Below, one piece after another: positions 1-8,815 of a DNA stretch of 56,852 nt. The stretch's first letter is position 1. Each line of letters begins with the position of its first letter. The translations under genes and the position numbers were made by a program. The notes under the pieces are model-generated. The model did not search any database, was not told the origin of the DNA, and saw only the letters and a list, made by a program, of their open reading frames with translations. The DNA comes from an uncultured Clostridia bacterium (GTDB taxonomy: Bacteria > Bacillota > Clostridia > Christensenellales > Pumilibacteraceae). The stretch is taken from the NCBI GenBank assembly GCA_947632125.1, contig CANRNV010000002.1:1-56852 (forward strand), given 5' to 3'.

Positions 1-58
1 TGAAAGCAAGTCTGCCGATCCTGCCAAAGCCGTTGATTGCAACTCTTACATTCTTCAT
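1..58 (-). CDS. gap: Glyceraldehyde-3-phosphate dehydrogenase, N-terminal fragment (cut by left edge)
   Basis: Only the first 19 codons are in the window. They read MKNVRVAINGFGRIGRLAF, the NAD-binding start of glycolytic GAPDH with the GxGRIGR dinucleotide loop. The start codon is ATG at 58-56 with an AGGAG ribosome site about 7 nt upstream. The rest of the gene lies beyond the left edge. It is 41 bp downstream of the YcxB-like gene on the same strand and may share its promoter. The glycolytic aldolase gene lies nearby on the other strand. Confidence 0.9.
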   Translation of the reverse strand, partial: MKNVRVAINGFGRIGRLAF

Positions 59-99
59 TATAAAACTCCTTATTTATCCTCGCAACTAAGCAAGGTTAT

Positions 100-684
100 T
101 TATTGATTGTTGTTATTGGGGCGGAAGTTCTTATAAAAGCACTTCTTGCCCGCCGAAGCAAAGGACATCTTGCGGAACAGTTCGTACTCGTCCGCAGAGA
201 ACACTCGCTTGGGAAAGATGTACGCAATTCCCTCTTTTATGCCGACGGTGACCTTTTTGTACTCGGTTATCTGTTCGAAGTCGTTCCACTCGTAGGCGTA
301 GACCGAACTTATGCGCTCGTTGCAAACCCGCATCGAAATACCGTAAGCATTGAAGCAAAGCGATACCTCTCCCGGAATATATTCCCTCTTTTTTGCCTTT
401 TTCATTCCGAAGGCAAAAAAGACGACTACTCCCAAGGTGTATACGCACGCGCATAGACAAATCGAAAAGATCCAAATGCTATCCAATACAATTCCGACCG
501 CCGCTATCACCGCGGTAATAAGGGCGAGTATCCCGAAAATACCTATGACCCTTTTGGTCGACGAGGTCACATACTCCAAAGTGTCGCTTTGCTGCGTCGA
601 ATAAGTATAGCGGACGGTGTTTTCAAGACCCTCGATCCATTGAGCTCTTTCCTCGAGCTTTGATACGGCTTCGTTGTACTGCAT
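100..684 (-). CDS. YcxB-like two-helix membrane protein
   Basis: A 194-residue protein of unknown function. Residues about 1-42 are polar. Two hydrophobic segments follow (about 46-67 and 70-92), then a KKAKKRE basic turn and a soluble beta-rich C-terminal half. That half contains a YAYEWNDFEQITEYKK stretch typical of the YcxB-like C-terminal domain found in many Bacillota membrane proteins. The C-terminus ends in an Asn run. The start is the ATG at 684, with GGAGGT correctly placed upstream. A TTGACT-N17-TATACT promoter lies just ahead. It precedes gap on the same strand. No role can be given beyond membrane location. Confidence 0.7.
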   Translation of the reverse strand: MQYNEAVSKLEERAQWIEGLENTVRYTYSTQQSDTLEYVTSSTKRVIGIFGILALITAVIAAVGIVLDSIWIFSICLCACVYTLGVVVFFAFGMKKAKKREYIPGEVSLCFNAYGISMRVCNERISSVYAYEWNDFEQITEYKKVTVGIKEGIAYIFPKRVFSADEYELFRKMSFASAGKKCFYKNFRPNNNNQ

Positions 685-709
685 GTTACCTCCGATTTCT
701 TACAATTCA

Positions 710-738
710 AGTATAACCGCAATTTCAACAAAAGTCAA
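710..738 (-). promoter_or_regulatory. Promoter of the YcxB-like gene
   Basis: On the minus strand, TTGACT (738-733), a 17-bp spacer and TATACT (715-710) form a near-consensus housekeeping promoter about 25 bp upstream of the start codon. Confidence 0.75.
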
Positions 739-781
739 TCAAAAACGTAAAAGAATTTTTTTTATTTCCAACTCAATATAG

Positions 782-810
782 GTGACATTTCCATTTTATT
801 GTTGTATAAT
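782..810 (+). promoter_or_regulatory. Promoter of fba
   Basis: GTGACA (782-787), 17-bp spacer and TATAAT (805-810) lie 30 bp upstream of the fba start. The -10 box is perfect and the -35 box has one mismatch. Confidence 0.75.
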
Positions 811-839
811 ATTTCTATAACCATTTGGAGGTAAGCAAA

Positions 840-1769
840 GTGCCATTAGTAACATCAACCGATATGTTCAAAAAAGCGTACGACGGCGGCTATGCCATCG
901 GTGCTTTTAACGTCAACAACATGGAAATCATTCAAGGCATCGTCGAAGCCGCAAAGCTCGAACGTTCGCCTATCATTTTGCAAGTTTCGGCGGGAGCCAG
1001 AAAATATGCCAATCCCATATACCTGCGCAAACTCGTCGAAGCCGCCATCGAGGACTCGGGACTTCCCATTTGTTTGCACCTCGACCACGGCGACAGCTAT
1101 GATATCTGCGTTCAGTCCATAAAGGACGGCTTTACCTCCGTCATGATCGACGCTTCCAAACACCCGCTCAGCGAAAACATCCGCATCACAAGCGAAGTCG
1201 TAAAGTACGCTCACGATAAGGGCGTCGTCGTGGAAGCGGAACTCGGTAGGCTCGCAGGCGTCGAGGACGACGTCAACGTAAGCAAAGAGGATTCGAGCTA
1301 TACCGATCCCGACCAAGTTCAGGAGTTTGTTACCAAGACGGGCGTCGACAGCCTCGCCATTGCGATAGGCACCTCGCACGGAGCGTACAAATTCAAGGGC
1401 GAGCCCAAACTTCGCTTCGACATCCTCGAAGAAGTGGGCAAACGCCTCCCCGGCTTCCCCATCGTATTGCACGGCGCAAGCTCGGTTATTCCCGAGTACG
1501 TAAAAACCATCAACGACTTCGGCGGCATTATGTCGGGTGCTAAGGGCGTGCCCGAGGATATGTTGCGCAAAGCCGCTTCCATGGCTGTGTGCAAGATAAA
1601 TATCGACTCCGATCTTCGCCTTGCCTGCACCGCCGCAATAAGGAAGCACTTGTTCGAAAACCCCGCTCACTTCGACCCGAGGCAATATCTCGCTCCCGCA
1701 AGGACGCTTATCACCGAATGCGTTCGCCACAAGATCGTCGATGTCCTCGGCAGCAACAACAAAATATAA
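840..1769 (+). CDS. fba: Fructose-bisphosphate aldolase, class II
   Basis: Zinc-dependent aldolase of glycolysis and gluconeogenesis that splits fructose 1,6-bisphosphate into dihydroxyacetone phosphate and glyceraldehyde 3-phosphate. The protein has 309 residues, the usual length of the short class II type. Key motifs are the CLHLDHGD segment (catalytic Asp about 82, zinc His about 83), the IGTSHGAYK loop with a second zinc ligand, and LHGASS near residue 215. The frame is open further up, but GTG at 840 is the likely start because GGAGGT (827-832) sits 7 nt before it and family proteins begin MPLVTS. It is monocistronic: own promoter upstream, hairpin terminator downstream, next gene convergent. 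Confidence 0.95.
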   Translation: MPLVTSTDMFKKAYDGGYAIGAFNVNNMEIIQGIVEAAKLERSPIILQVSAGARKYANPIYLRKLVEAAIEDSGLPICLHLDHGDSYDICVQSIKDGFTSVMIDASKHPLSENIRITSEVVKYAHDKGVVVEAELGRLAGVEDDVNVSKEDSSYTDPDQVQEFVTKTGVDSLAIAIGTSHGAYKFKGEPKLRFDILEEVGKRLPGFPIVLHGASSVIPEYVKTINDFGGIMSGAKGVPEDMLRKAASMAVCKINIDSDLRLACTAAIRKHLFENPAHFDPRQYLAPARTLITECVRHKIVDVLGSNNKI

Positions 1770-1794
1770 TCGAAATAAGGACATTTCGATACAA

Positions 1795-1828
1795 AAAAAC
1801 GAGTTCGGATCTTTCCGAGCCCGTTTTT
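1795..1828. terminator. Bidirectional terminator between fba and mnmG
   Basis: An inverted repeat starts with an A-run and ends with a T-run; the arms are about AACGAGTTCGG and CCGAGCCCGTT, with one mismatch and one wobble pair. It can stop transcription of fba (plus) and of the pot-mnmG operon (minus). Confidence 0.8.
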
Positions 1829-1833
1829 TATCT

Positions 1834-3678
1834 TTATTTATCGTCGTGCTTGCTTGACAAAATCAAGACGTTGACGTCGGCGGGATTGACGCCGCTTATG
1901 CGGCTCGCCTGCCCTATGGTAAGCGGCTTGATTTTATTGAGCTTTTCGGCGGCTTCCGTCCTCAGCCCCTTTACCTTTGAATAGTCGTCGATGAAAAGAG
2001 GCATATTTTCGAGCCGCGCGAGTTCCTTCCTCGCCTTTTCTTGCCGCACGATATAGCCCTCGTACCTAAGGCGAATAAATACGTCCCTCACGGCGGGGAC
2101 ACAAAGCCCGTCGAAGATGTCGCTTTTGCTCATAAATTCGCTCGGAGCGATCGACGTGCGCCTTATGAACTGCTCGGCGGTGAGCGGGATATTTTCGCCT
2201 ATCGTTTCCGCGACAAGCGCGCCGTCCACCTTGGCTTTTAGCCGTTCTTCGGCAAGGGCGATGTCCGCTTTTTTGCGCTCGAAGCGTCTTTTTCGCTCGT
2301 CGCTTGCCAGCCCCACCTCTATGGCTATGGGGGTAAGGCGCATGTCGGCGTTGTCTTGGCGCAAGCACAGCCGATACTCGCTACGGCTCGTCATCATGCG
2401 ATAAGGCTCGTCCGTCCCCTTGGTCACGAGGTCGTCGATGAGCACACCGATGTACGAATTGTCCCTGCCGAAAATGATAAGCGGTCGGTTTTCGAGCATG
2501 AGCGCAGCGTTAATGCCCGCAACTATGCCCTGAGCCGCCGCCTCCTCGTAGCCGCTCGTGCCGTTTATTTGCCCGGCGAAGAACAGCCCCTCGATGCGCT
2601 TGCTCATAAGCGTGGGAAATAGCTCGGTGGGGTCTATGCAATCGTACTCTATGGCGTAGGCGTCCCGCATTATCTCCACTCGCTCGAAGCCCTCGATACT
2701 GCGATACATGTCGAGTTGTACCGAGGCGGGAAGCGAGGTGGATATGCCCTGCACATACATTTCCTGTGTGTTTTCCCCCTCGGGTTCGAGGAAAAATTGG
2801 TGGCGTTCCTTGTCCGAAAAGCGCACGATCTTGTCCTCGATAGACGGGCAGTATCTTGCGCCCGCCCCGCTGACCAGCCCGAGCGTCCGAGCCGTTTTAT
2901 CGAGGTTTTGCCTGATTATTTCGTGCGTGACGGCGTTGGTATAGCCGAGATAGCATATCATTTTGTTGGCTTTTTTGTCGCTCAGCGTCGAAAAGCTGTA
3001 TATGTCGTCGTCGCCCTCTTGGACTTCGAGCTTGCTTAGGTCTATCGTGCCGCGCTTGACCCGAGCGGGCGTCCCCGTCTTGAAGCGGCGCAATGTAAAG
3101 CCAAGCCGCGTCAGGCTGTCCGACAAGAGGTTGGAGCGAGCGAACGAGGACGGACCTTTCGGCTCCTTGACCGTGCCCGTGATGACCTCGGATTTAAGAT
3201 ACACGCCCGTTGCGATTATCACCGCCTTGGCGTAGAAAGTCTGCTGCATTGTTTCGACGCCCACCGCCTTGCCGTTCTCGACGAGGATGCGTTTTACCTC
3301 GGCTTGACGCAACACGATGTTGTCATCGTTTTCGAGGGTGCTCTTCATATAGTCGTGATATGCGTACTTGTCCACTTGCGCACGCAGCGACTGCACGGCG
3401 GGACCCTTGGAAGAGTTGAGCATACGCAGTTGAAGCATGGCGCTGTCGGCAGCCCTGCCCATCTCGCCGCCGAGGGCGTCCACCTCGCACACGAGGTGAC
3501 CCTTTGCCGTGCCGCCTATGCTCGGATTGCAGGCAAGATAGCCTATGTTGTCGAGGCTTATGGAAAGCACGAGGGTGCGGTGCCCTTTGCGACTGAGAGC
3601 AAGACACGCCTCTATTCCGGCGTGTCCCGCTCCCACTACTATTGCGTCAAAGCAATTGTCTTTGTTTGTTGATAGCAT
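1834..3678 (-). CDS. mnmG: tRNA uridine-5-carboxymethylaminomethyl(34) synthesis enzyme MnmG (GidA)
   Basis: FAD-dependent partner of MnmE. Together they install the carboxymethylaminomethyl group on the wobble uridine of tRNAs using methylene-tetrahydrofolate and glycine. The protein has 614 residues, full length. It shows the Rossmann FAD loop VVGAGHAGIEA (about 15-25), the NPSIGGTAKGHL segment, KTGTPARV, GQINGTSGYEEAAAQG, and a C-terminal helical tRNA-binding region. It starts only 3 nt after the potD stop and has no clear ribosome site, so it probably depends on translation and transcription of the polyamine operon. mnmG is more often found beside mnmE or rsmG, so this position is less usual. 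Confidence 0.95.
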   Translation of the reverse strand: MLSTNKDNCFDAIVVGAGHAGIEACLALSRKGHRTLVLSISLDNIGYLACNPSIGGTAKGHLVCEVDALGGEMGRAADSAMLQLRMLNSSKGPAVQSLRAQVDKYAYHDYMKSTLENDDNIVLRQAEVKRILVENGKAVGVETMQQTFYAKAVIIATGVYLKSEVITGTVKEPKGPSSFARSNLLSDSLTRLGFTLRRFKTGTPARVKRGTIDLSKLEVQEGDDDIYSFSTLSDKKANKMICYLGYTNAVTHEIIRQNLDKTARTLGLVSGAGARYCPSIEDKIVRFSDKERHQFFLEPEGENTQEMYVQGISTSLPASVQLDMYRSIEGFERVEIMRDAYAIEYDCIDPTELFPTLMSKRIEGLFFAGQINGTSGYEEAAAQGIVAGINAALMLENRPLIIFGRDNSYIGVLIDDLVTKGTDEPYRMMTSRSEYRLCLRQDNADMRLTPIAIEVGLASDERKRRFERKKADIALAEERLKAKVDGALVAETIGENIPLTAEQFIRRTSIAPSEFMSKSDIFDGLCVPAVRDVFIRLRYEGYIVRQEKARKELARLENMPLFIDDYSKVKGLRTEAAEKLNKIKPLTIGQASRISGVNPADVNVLILSSKHDDK

Positions 3679-3681
3679 AAA

Positions 3682-4920
3682 TTATTTTTTTACGTTTACC
3701 CATTTAAGTGTAATGTCGGTATCGGCATCTCCGAAGTCAATCATGGTTCCGCAGCGTTGCAAAGTTTGAGCGGACGGGAACAGAGTTTCGATATACATAG
3801 CTTTCCAAGCTTCGGGATCGGCTGCGCCTTGAGCTATTTCATCGTCATTTTCGTACTCACGTTTAAGTTCGTCATAGGCATCGGAAACAACGCTTATAGC
3901 GCCGGCATACTCGCTGTTTTCGACAGCGACATCTTTGAGGCACAGATATTTAAGGAAATATTGAGCGGCGTCCTCGTTTTTGGCATATTTGCTTATTACC
4001 CAATTGTCGATATAAAGGTTGCCGCCCTCTTCCGGTACAACATACCACAAATTCTTGTTGCCTTTATGCGGAACATCGTTATCGTCCACGAAGTCGTTCA
4101 TTACATAGCCGGCGTCGCAAGACCACATAAGGGCGATCTTTATATCGGTTTTTTGCGTAGCCATATCATATTTGAGCTGCTCGCCTCCCCAAGTGTTGAC
4201 GTGATAAGATTTCATTTGATAAAGCATGTTTATTGCCTTATCCATGCTTTCGCTTGAAAAGTCCGAATATATACGCTCCAAAAGTTCTTGATATTCGGGC
4301 GTGCCGTAATTTGTGAAATTTTCGGAAGCGGCTTTGAGTTCTTCACGGTTGGCGTAAATGGCAGCCGAGAATAACGCCTCGCGGATAGAATCCTTGCTGG
4401 AACTCTTGTTTTCGCCGTATTTACCGGTAAAAATTGCGTCCCAACTTGTTATCTCGCCCTCGACGGCGGTCGTGTCGTACATAATGCCGAATGTTCCGTA
4501 CATATAAGGAACGGAATATTTGAGTTCGGGATCGGATATCTTTGCTTTCTCCAAAAATTCGGGACGAATCAATCCCTCTTGCTCTATATCGATGATATCC
4601 TTATCGATAGGAAGCAAATAACCTCTTTTTATAAGGCGTTCGACCGCATAGTCGGACGGACATATCAGATCGAAATCGGCATGGTCTTGCTCGATGGCGG
4701 TGAAGATATCCTCGACCGTATTGAAGTTGGTTTCCTTAACGACGACCTTTTTGCCCGTTTGTTCAAAGTACCAATCTTCGAAATCTTCGAGGACGTCATT
4801 GGAGATATATTCTCCCGGCAAATAAATTTTGAGTTGCTCACTGCGATTTTCACAGCCCGTAAGCGCAAAGCAAGCGAACACAAGCACGAACGATATCAAT
4901 ATTGCAAAAAACTTTTTCAT
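3682..4920 (-). CDS. potD: Spermidine/putrescine-binding lipoprotein PotD
   Basis: Extracellular substrate-binding component of a polyamine ABC importer. It has 412 residues. An N-terminal signal of about 22 residues ends in the lipobox LTGC, so Cys23 is the lipid anchor. The mature part has the PotD/PotF look: LKIYLPGEYIS opening strand, DLICPSDYAVERL, SVPYMYGTFGIMYD, and WVISKYAKN near the end. The start ATG at 4920 has an AGGAG site. It lies 12 bp after potC and 3 bp before mnmG. Which polyamine it binds cannot be read from sequence alone. Confidence 0.93.
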   Translation of the reverse strand: MKKFFAILISFVLVFACFALTGCENRSEQLKIYLPGEYISNDVLEDFEDWYFEQTGKKVVVKETNFNTVEDIFTAIEQDHADFDLICPSDYAVERLIKRGYLLPIDKDIIDIEQEGLIRPEFLEKAKISDPELKYSVPYMYGTFGIMYDTTAVEGEITSWDAIFTGKYGENKSSSKDSIREALFSAAIYANREELKAASENFTNYGTPEYQELLERIYSDFSSESMDKAINMLYQMKSYHVNTWGGEQLKYDMATQKTDIKIALMWSCDAGYVMNDFVDDNDVPHKGNKNLWYVVPEEGGNLYIDNWVISKYAKNEDAAQYFLKYLCLKDVAVENSEYAGAISVVSDAYDELKREYENDDEIAQGAADPEAWKAMYIETLFPSAQTLQRCGTMIDFGDADTDITLKWVNVKK

Positions 4921-4932
4921 TTTCTTCTCCTT

Positions 4933-5772
4933 TTATTTTATGATTTTTTGTTGGGTTTTAAGTTTTTTGTTCTTAACTACGTTAAATATTATCAAGGCGA
5001 CGAGGACGATGACGAATATTATCGTGCTCAGCGCCCTTATCGCGGGGTCAAGACTGCGGCGGAGGCTCGCATAAACGAAAGTCGTTATCGTTTCCACACC
5101 GTTGGTGCCCTTATTGAGGTTCGTAACCACGAAATCGTCGAGGCTCAAAGTAAAGGCGAGCGCAAAGCCCGAAACCATTCCGCCGATAAGCTGCGGAACT
5201 ATGACGGTGAACAAGCTGCGCATGGGTCCCGCTCCGAGGTCAAGTCCCGCCTCATAGAGGTTGGGATTGAGTTGGTGCAATCTCGGACTTACCGTCAGTA
5301 TCACATAAGGCGTGGTAATTACGGCGTGAGCGACGATGAGCCAGCCCATGCCCTTTTCAACGGGCAATCCTATACGGGTAAGAAAGATGGAGAGCAGGAA
5401 AAATCCTACCGCAGTGACGATATCCGCATTTACGACGGTGATCTCCGAAACGAAGTTGACTGCCTTTTTGCCCTTGCGTAAGTAGTAAAGCCCGACCGAA
5501 GTCAAAGTGCCGATAAATGTGGCGATGAGCGCGCTTGATACGCCGATTATAAGCGTATTCTTTGTGGCGTCCATAAGCCTCGGACTGTTGGTGAACAGCT
5601 TTTTGTACAATGCGAACGTGAACTGTCCGAATCCGTTTACACCGCCTATGTTCGGTTCGCCCGAAAAGGAATAGACGATTATCAGCAATATGGGTAAATA
5701 AATGCAGGCAAGAACTATTATAAGAAACGCCCATTTGAAGCACAAAAACAGCTTGCTCTTTGTCGATTTCAT
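4933..5772 (-). CDS. potC: Spermidine/putrescine ABC transporter permease PotC
   Basis: Integral membrane permease of 279 residues with six predicted helices and the EAGLDLGAGPMRSLFTVIVPQL segment, the cytoplasmic EAA loop that docks on the ATPase PotA. It pairs with PotB to form the channel. Its start overlaps the end of potB by 4 bp (ATGA), which suggests coupled translation. The C-terminus is a basic KNKKLKTQQK tail. Confidence 0.93.
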   Translation of the reverse strand: MKSTKSKLFLCFKWAFLIIVLACIYLPILLIIVYSFSGEPNIGGVNGFGQFTFALYKKLFTNSPRLMDATKNTLIIGVSSALIATFIGTLTSVGLYYLRKGKKAVNFVSEITVVNADIVTAVGFFLLSIFLTRIGLPVEKGMGWLIVAHAVITTPYVILTVSPRLHQLNPNLYEAGLDLGAGPMRSLFTVIVPQLIGGMVSGFALAFTLSLDDFVVTNLNKGTNGVETITTFVYASLRRSLDPAIRALSTIIFVIVLVALIIFNVVKNKKLKTQQKIIK

Positions 5773-6593
5773 TTTGCGCCTCCCTTTGCTTTCGGGCTTT
5801 TACCCACCAAGTTGGAAAGTATCATAGTGCCGAATACCAACAGGAGCAAGACGAACGAAAACGCCGAGCCCACGCCCCAAGTGCCACTGTTGATGAACAG
5901 TTCGTTTATTATCTTTCCTATGAGTGTGGTATTGTTGTTGCCGAGCATATCCGTTATCGCATATGCGGAGAATACGGGCATAAATACCATTGTTATGCCG
6001 CTTGCTATGCCCTTTGCCGACAGCGGCAACGTAACTTTTACAAAAGTCTTGAAGCCGTTGGCACCGAGGTCGGAAGCCGCCTCGGAGTAACTTTTGTCCA
6101 TATCGGTGAGCACGGTATATATCGGCAGCAACATAAACGGCAGAAAATCATAGACCATACCTATCACGGACGCAAACAATCCGTTCTTTACCCCAATCAA
6201 AGTGAGTAACTCTTTGAGCGCGATCACCCTCAAAACGAAGTTCATCCACATGGGGATTATAAACAGCAGCGCCAAAATGACGAACTTGTTGAAAGGCGAA
6301 GAAGCCAAAATGAGCGCAGTGGGATAGGCAATCAACAAACATATCAACGTCGTCAATAAAGCTATGCCTATCGTGCGCAACAACAATATGAGATTTGCGC
6401 TCGTAAACACTTCGGCAAAATTCGAAAAAGTGAAATGTCCCGTCTTATCGTCTATAAACGCATACACAAACACGAGAATGAGCGGTAACACCACAAATAT
6501 GGCACATAACAGTATGTACGGAAAGGAAAAGTACGACGGCTTGAAAACGATCTTTTTTTTGAGCGTCTTTTTGGTTTCGGAAGATTCAGGCAT
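5769..6593 (-). CDS. potB: Spermidine/putrescine ABC transporter permease PotB
   Basis: Permease of 274 residues with about six helices. The cytosolic N-terminus is Lys-rich (MPESSETKKTLKKKIVFKPS) and the EAA loop reads EAASDLGANGFKTFVKVTLP. It forms the PotB/PotC heterodimer. It overlaps potA by 8 bp and potC by 4 bp, so it lies in a tightly packed operon. Confidence 0.93.
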   Translation of the reverse strand: MPESSETKKTLKKKIVFKPSYFSFPYILLCAIFVVLPLILVFVYAFIDDKTGHFTFSNFAEVFTSANLILLLRTIGIALLTTLICLLIAYPTALILASSPFNKFVILALLFIIPMWMNFVLRVIALKELLTLIGVKNGLFASVIGMVYDFLPFMLLPIYTVLTDMDKSYSEAASDLGANGFKTFVKVTLPLSAKGIASGITMVFMPVFSAYAITDMLGNNNTTLIGKIINELFINSGTWGVGSAFSFVLLLLVFGTMILSNLVGKSPKAKGGAK

Positions 6594-8049
6594 CGCTCTC
6601 CTCCTCGGTTACAACTTCGAGCCTCATCTTGCTCTTGTCGAGTTTTATTCCCACGCGGTCGCCGAGGTCCCACTCGTCCGACGTATCGACGAAAAAGTCC
6701 TCGTCGGTGTCGGTGTAGACCTGAACTTGGTAGTATGTGCCCTTGTACAAAACGTGGGTGACGTTTGCGCCTATCACGCCGTCATCCTCGTCGTCGGTGA
6801 GTTCCACTCCGTCGAACGGAACAAACACCTTGACCTTTGTGCCCTTTTCGAGCGATGTGTCGACTTCGAACGAGCCGTCGCAGAACCAAACGGAATTTTC
6901 GCCGTCGATCTCGCCCTCGAACTCATTGATCGTCCTAAGCTTCTTCATGATGTGTATGCCGCTCGGCTCCACGGACATTTCCACTTCGGTGCCGGGTTTA
7001 GCCTCGACCGTCGACTGGACGGTAAATTCGTAGTTGCTCGCAAGAATCTCCATTTCGTAATATGTGCCCTTGAACACTGCCGAAAGCACCTTGCCGCTAA
7101 GTTGCCCTTTGCCAGAACCGATCGGGAAAAGATGGATGTCCTCGGGGCGGATGACGAGGTCGACCTGTTCGTTCTTACCAAACCCCTTGTCCTCGCACTC
7201 CACTTCTGCGCCCAAAAAGCTGACGCAGTAGTCGCGAAGCATGGTGCCCGAAAGCACGTTGCTCTCGCCTATGAAATCGGCGACAAAGGCGTTGGCGGGC
7301 TCGTCGTAAACTTGCTTGGGCGTACCGATCTGCTGAATGGAGCCATCGTTCAAAACGACGACGATATCGCTCATTGTGAGCGCCTCCTCCTGATCGTGCG
7401 TGACGAAAATAAAAGTAATGCCGAGTTCGCGATGCATTTTTTTAAGTTCGATCTGCATTTCCTTGCGCATTTTAAGGTCGAGCGCGCCGAGCGGTTCGTC
7501 AAGCAATAACACTTTGGGCTCGCACACAAGCGCCCTCGCTATCGCCACCCTCTGCTGCTGTCCGCCCGAAAGCGAATTTATGTCTCGGTATCCGTAATCG
7601 TCGAGCCCCACGAGTTTGAGAGCACGATTGACCTTCTCCTCTATCTCGGCTTTATTAAGCTTGCGGAAAACGGGGGTCACCTTGCCCTTTTTGTCGACCT
7701 TGTCCCCGTCGTAAATCTTTTTGAGTTTCAGTCCGAACGCCACGTTCTTGAACACGTTGAGGTGCGGAAAGAGCGCGTACTTTTGGAACACCGTGTTGAC
7801 GGGTCGTTTGTACGGGGGCATATCGGTCACGTCCTGACCCTCTATGAAGATATTGCCCTTCGTCGGTGCGGTAAAGCCCGCTATCATGCGAAGAAGCGTC
7901 GTCTTGCCGCAACCGGACGGTCCGAGCAACGTGACGAATTGACCTCTTCTTATAGATAAATTGAGATCATCTATTACCGTCACATCGTCAAATGTCTTTG
8001 TTACGTTTTTGACTTCGATTATCTTATCGAATACCTTGGGTTCTTTCAT
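6586..8049 (-). CDS. potA: Spermidine/putrescine ABC transporter ATPase PotA, extended form
   Basis: ATPase of the polyamine importer. Walker A GPSGCGKTT (about 42-50), signature LSGGQQQRVAIARAL, Walker B VLLLDEPLGALD and the H-loop VTHDQEEAL are all present. At 487 residues it is roughly 100 longer than a usual PotA. Two additions explain this: a Lys-rich insertion of about 20 residues in the ABC domain (KIYDGDKVDKKGKVTPVFRK) and a second copy of the C-terminal TOBE-like beta barrel. The barrel repeats the phrase KGTYYEMEI as KGTYYQVQV. An AGGAGAG site precedes ATG 8049. Confidence 0.92.
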   Translation of the reverse strand: MKEPKVFDKIIEVKNVTKTFDDVTVIDDLNLSIRRGQFVTLLGPSGCGKTTLLRMIAGFTAPTKGNIFIEGQDVTDMPPYKRPVNTVFQKYALFPHLNVFKNVAFGLKLKKIYDGDKVDKKGKVTPVFRKLNKAEIEEKVNRALKLVGLDDYGYRDINSLSGGQQQRVAIARALVCEPKVLLLDEPLGALDLKMRKEMQIELKKMHRELGITFIFVTHDQEEALTMSDIVVVLNDGSIQQIGTPKQVYDEPANAFVADFIGESNVLSGTMLRDYCVSFLGAEVECEDKGFGKNEQVDLVIRPEDIHLFPIGSGKGQLSGKVLSAVFKGTYYEMEILASNYEFTVQSTVEAKPGTEVEMSVEPSGIHIMKKLRTINEFEGEIDGENSVWFCDGSFEVDTSLEKGTKVKVFVPFDGVELTDDEDDGVIGANVTHVLYKGTYYQVQVYTDTDEDFFVDTSDEWDLGDRVGIKLDKSKMRLEVVTEEESDA

Positions 8050-8064
8050 CGGTCTCTCCTTACC

Positions 8065-8595
8065 CTAAAAATTCGGCGGGCACGACAGCCAAATTATTTC
8101 GGCTTTGTCGTCCCCGATATTCTCTATATAGTGCGTCCTGTCCGCTCTGAAATAAAAGCTTTCGTTCGCAGAAGCTATCTCCTCGCGCTTGCCTATATGA
8201 AGTTTTATCGTTCCCTTAAGCACATAACCGAACTCCTCGCCCTCGTGAGGCATATCGTGTTCGGTTTCCGCTCCCACTTTCAAGCTCAACTTTATGGGCT
8301 CCATGGCGTTCTTTTGAGCGGTCGGGACAAGCCAAACAATATTCTCGCTTTCCCCCTCTTTTACAAAGCAATCCACCTCTTTGAACACGATTTGCTCGTC
8401 GTCGTCCGAAAAAAATTCGTTCAGTCCCGTACCGAGCGCAATCAAAATGTCATTGAGCGTCGCTATCGACGGGGACGTGAGGTCGTTTTCGAGTTGGCTT
8501 ATGTAGCCCTTGGTGAGCTCGCACCTGTCGGCAAGCTCCTCTTGCGTGAGCCCCTTTTTAAGCCTTAAATTTTTGATTTTTATTCCGAGTTCCAT
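8065..8595 (-). CDS. XRE-family regulator with cupin domain (polyamine operon)
   Basis: A 176-residue transcription factor. Residues about 1-65 are a helix-turn-helix of the XRE type (IKIKNLRLKKGLTQEELADR...KGYISQLENDLTSPS). Residues about 105-175 are a small cupin barrel (HDMPHEGEEFGYVLKG, HYIENIGD) that probably binds the effector. Such proteins commonly head pot operons; repression relieved or enforced by polyamines is inferred. The ATG at 8595 is chosen over an upstream ATG because GAGGTG sits 7 nt before it and the HTH begins directly. It is the first gene of the operon, and three matching palindromes lie in its leader. Confidence 0.88.
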   Translation of the reverse strand: MELGIKIKNLRLKKGLTQEELADRCELTKGYISQLENDLTSPSIATLNDILIALGTGLNEFFSDDDEQIVFKEVDCFVKEGESENIVWLVPTAQKNAMEPIKLSLKVGAETEHDMPHEGEEFGYVLKGTIKLHIGKREEIASANESFYFRADRTHYIENIGDDKAEIIWLSCPPNF

Positions 8596-8612
8596 AATAT
8601 TCACCTCATTAT

Positions 8613-8689
8613 TAAACGTCGGGTTTAACGAGTTTTGCAATAATAAACAATCGGTTTACAAGGTTTCGTAAAATTAAACCAAAAGTTTA
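8613..8689. promoter_or_regulatory. Three phased operators TAAAC-N5-GTTTA in the pot leader
   Basis: Perfect copies of TAAAC-N5-GTTTA lie at 8613-8627, 8644-8658 and 8675-8689. Their centres are 31 bp apart, about three helical turns, so all face the same side of DNA. All lie downstream of the pot promoter, the first at about +13, and the last ends just above the ribosome site. They are the likely binding sites of the adjacent XRE-cupin protein. Confidence 0.8.
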
Positions 8690-8708
8690 TTAATGATAAA
8701 CTTCGCAT

Positions 8709-8737
8709 ACTATAACATTTATAAAAGCAAATGTCAA
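8709..8737 (-). promoter_or_regulatory. Promoter of the polyamine operon
   Basis: On the minus strand, TTGACA (8737-8732), a 17-bp spacer and TATAGT (8714-8709). The predicted start of transcription is near 8702, giving a leader of about 107 nt that contains the operators. Confidence 0.85.
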
Positions 8738-8765
8738 ATATTTTTCCGCACTTTTCGATAAATTG

Positions 8766-8794
8766 TTGACTTTTTTTATGAGATATGCTAAGAT
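8766..8794 (+). promoter_or_regulatory. Promoter of the divIC-like gene
   Basis: TTGACT (8766-8771), 17-bp spacer and TAAGAT (8789-8794), preceded by an extended TG motif. It is divergent from the pot promoter. Confidence 0.7.
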
Positions 8795-8815
8795 ATATTC
8801 GAGGTAAAGTAATAA

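Noticed and set aside
8644-8689. Terminator or attenuator in the pot leader
   Set aside because: Hairpins from single TAAAC/GTTTA arms are too weak, while three copies at fixed spacing fit protein binding.
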